Shown in pieces: positions 5,494 through 6,204 of a stretch of 6,204 nt of DNA (the first letter of the stretch is position 1; every line of letters starts with the position of its first letter). The stretch lies in the NCBI GenBank assembly GCA_945863825.1, contig CAMBBY010000085.1, positions 1-6,204 on the forward strand. The letters run 5' to 3'. The position numbers and the translations under genes were made by a program. The notes beneath the pieces were generated by a model that worked only from the letters and a program-made list of their open reading frames with translations, ran no database searches and was not told where the DNA came from. This DNA is from an uncultured Prevotella sp. GTDB lineage: Bacteria; Bacteroidota; Bacteroidia; Bacteroidales; Bacteroidaceae.

Positions 5494-6160
5494 ATGAGAA
5501 AGTTTTTTGGTAAAATATCGGTATTCGTCCTGTTGATGGCACTCATCTATGTAGCCCTCAGTACAGGCTTTTACTTTCTGGAATCACATGCCAAAGGGGA
5601 AAGTGGAAGACTGAAATACATCCATGACCAGTTGAAAGCAGATCATCTGATCATGGGTTCATCGCGCGCCCTTCACCATTATAATCCCCAATATCTTACA
5701 CCTTATTATAATATAGGGGAAGACCGCATGGGAATCATTTTCAATTATGGCAGGCTGCAACTGGTAGAAGAAAGGAACAAGGTGAAATCCATTATCTACG
5801 ACGTGGAACCAGACTACGACCTGCTGGAAGATGACAACACAACGTATCTCGGCAATCTGCGTCCTTACTATTGGCGCGATCATATCAGCTCTATCTTCCA
5901 TGACGTGGATGCAACGGAACGCTTCAAAATGCTATTTCCGTTCTACCCTTTCAACTCGCGCCTACTGAAACTTCTCGCAGATACAAGAGCAGAAGACCGT
6001 ACAGACAAAAAGGGATTTGTGCCCTACGAGGGTTGCCAGGCCATCATACAGGAAAACCTGCCGCAAGACAAGCATGACAAGCTGAAATATGAATACCTGC
6101 AAAAACTCATCACGACCTGCAAGCATCAGCAGATCCAACTGATATTTGCCGCCTCTCCCC
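5494..6160 (+). CDS. Membrane-anchored GSSR-motif (SGNH-like) protein, C-terminus missing; likely partner of the MBOAT
   Basis: The frame is open to the right edge, but genuine codons end at Pro222 (6157-6159); from 6161 the sequence is adapter. With the ATG at 5494 the protein starts MRKFFGKISVFVLLMALIYV, a basic end followed by one membrane segment (about 8-28) that should leave the rest in the periplasm. An in-frame ATG at 5476, overlapping the MBOAT gene by 14 bases, would add only MPDFKV; I prefer 5494, which lies 4 bases after the MBOAT stop. LIMGSSRALHHYNP (52-65) fits block I of SGNH-type esterases/acyltransferases, with Ser56 or Ser57 as candidate nucleophile. Then come NIGEDRMGIIFNYGRLQL (73-90), a SIIYDVEPDYDLLEDD stretch (99-114) and NLRPYYW (121-127), a pattern I recall from unnamed Bacteroidales proteins beside MBOATs. 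The C-terminal Asp/His block is cut off, so catalysis cannot be confirmed. AlgJ/AlgX- or DltD-like partnership is inferred from context. Confidence 0.8.
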
Positions 6161-6204
6161 CTGTCTCTTATACACATCTCCGAGCCCACGAGACTAAGGC
6201 GAAT
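6161..6204 (+). other. Illumina Nextera adapter with i7 index (non-genomic)
   Basis: CTGTCTCTTATACACATCT (6161-6179) is the 19-base Tn5/Nextera mosaic end. It is followed by CCGAGCCCACGAGAC (6180-6194), the Nextera read-2 adapter, then TAAGGCGA (6195-6202), which matches the N701 i7 index, then AT, the first two bases of the P7 arm. Order and lengths are exactly those of read-through from a short insert. The bases are a library artefact left in the assembly, not a mobile element. Confidence 0.98.

Noticed and set aside
6161..6179. Tn5-type end as evidence of a natural transposon
   Set aside because: The mosaic end is an engineered sequence and is followed by the adapter and index, so it is a library artefact.
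5962..6189. Minus-strand ORF beginning MGSEMCIRDR
   Set aside because: Its start codon and first residues are coded by the Nextera adapter, and the rest is opposite the SGNH-like gene.

Overview
This window looks like a complete short contig (or contig end) from a Bacteroidota genome, most likely order Bacteroidales and close to Prevotella/Segatella. Three things suggest this. A perfect Bacteroidota-type promoter (TTTG, 20-base spacer, TACTTTTG) lies at 407-376 on the minus strand, with a second identical -7 box at 479-486 on the plus strand. Starts sit in A-rich contexts with no Shine-Dalgarno sequence. The proteins read like Bacteroidales homologues. The genus is inferred from memory of these families, not from a search. 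The last 44 bases are not genomic: they are an Illumina Nextera adapter with its index.

Layout. On the left, a minus-strand secreted protein (start at 195) runs off the edge. A 313-base divergent intergenic region (196-508) follows, holding promoter signals for both directions and TTG-rich and direct-repeat sequence. Five plus-strand genes come next: a MepA-like MATE efflux transporter (509-1909), a cytidylate kinase-like P-loop protein (1988-2605), PurT, the formate-dependent GAR transformylase (2704-3885), an MBOAT O-acyltransferase of the AlgI/DltB type (3927-5489), and a membrane-anchored GSSR-motif (SGNH-like) protein (5494-6160) that is cut by the contig end. The gaps between the five are 78, 98, 41 and 4 bases. 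No convincing intrinsic terminator lies between them, so partial or complete co-transcription is possible but not shown.

How they fit together. The last two genes form a recognisable pair. An MBOAT moves an acyl group across the inner membrane, and an SGNH-like partner finishes the transfer to an extracytoplasmic acceptor, as in alginate, peptidoglycan or teichoic-acid O-acylation systems. The acceptor cannot be told from this window. PurT and the kinase-like protein both suggest nucleotide metabolism, but no pathway link to the transporter or the acyltransferase is visible.

I did not find a clear new multi-gene system. The most unusual signals are small. A 16-bp stem, 4-base loop hairpin lies just inside the MBOAT gene. 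A run of charged tetrapeptide repeats expands an MBOAT loop. Six degenerate 16-base units fill the kinase-purT gap, and a 7-base tandem repeat contains the MATE stop codon. The adapter at 6161-6204 is the most practically important observation, because it creates a false protein tail on one strand and a false ORF start on the other.
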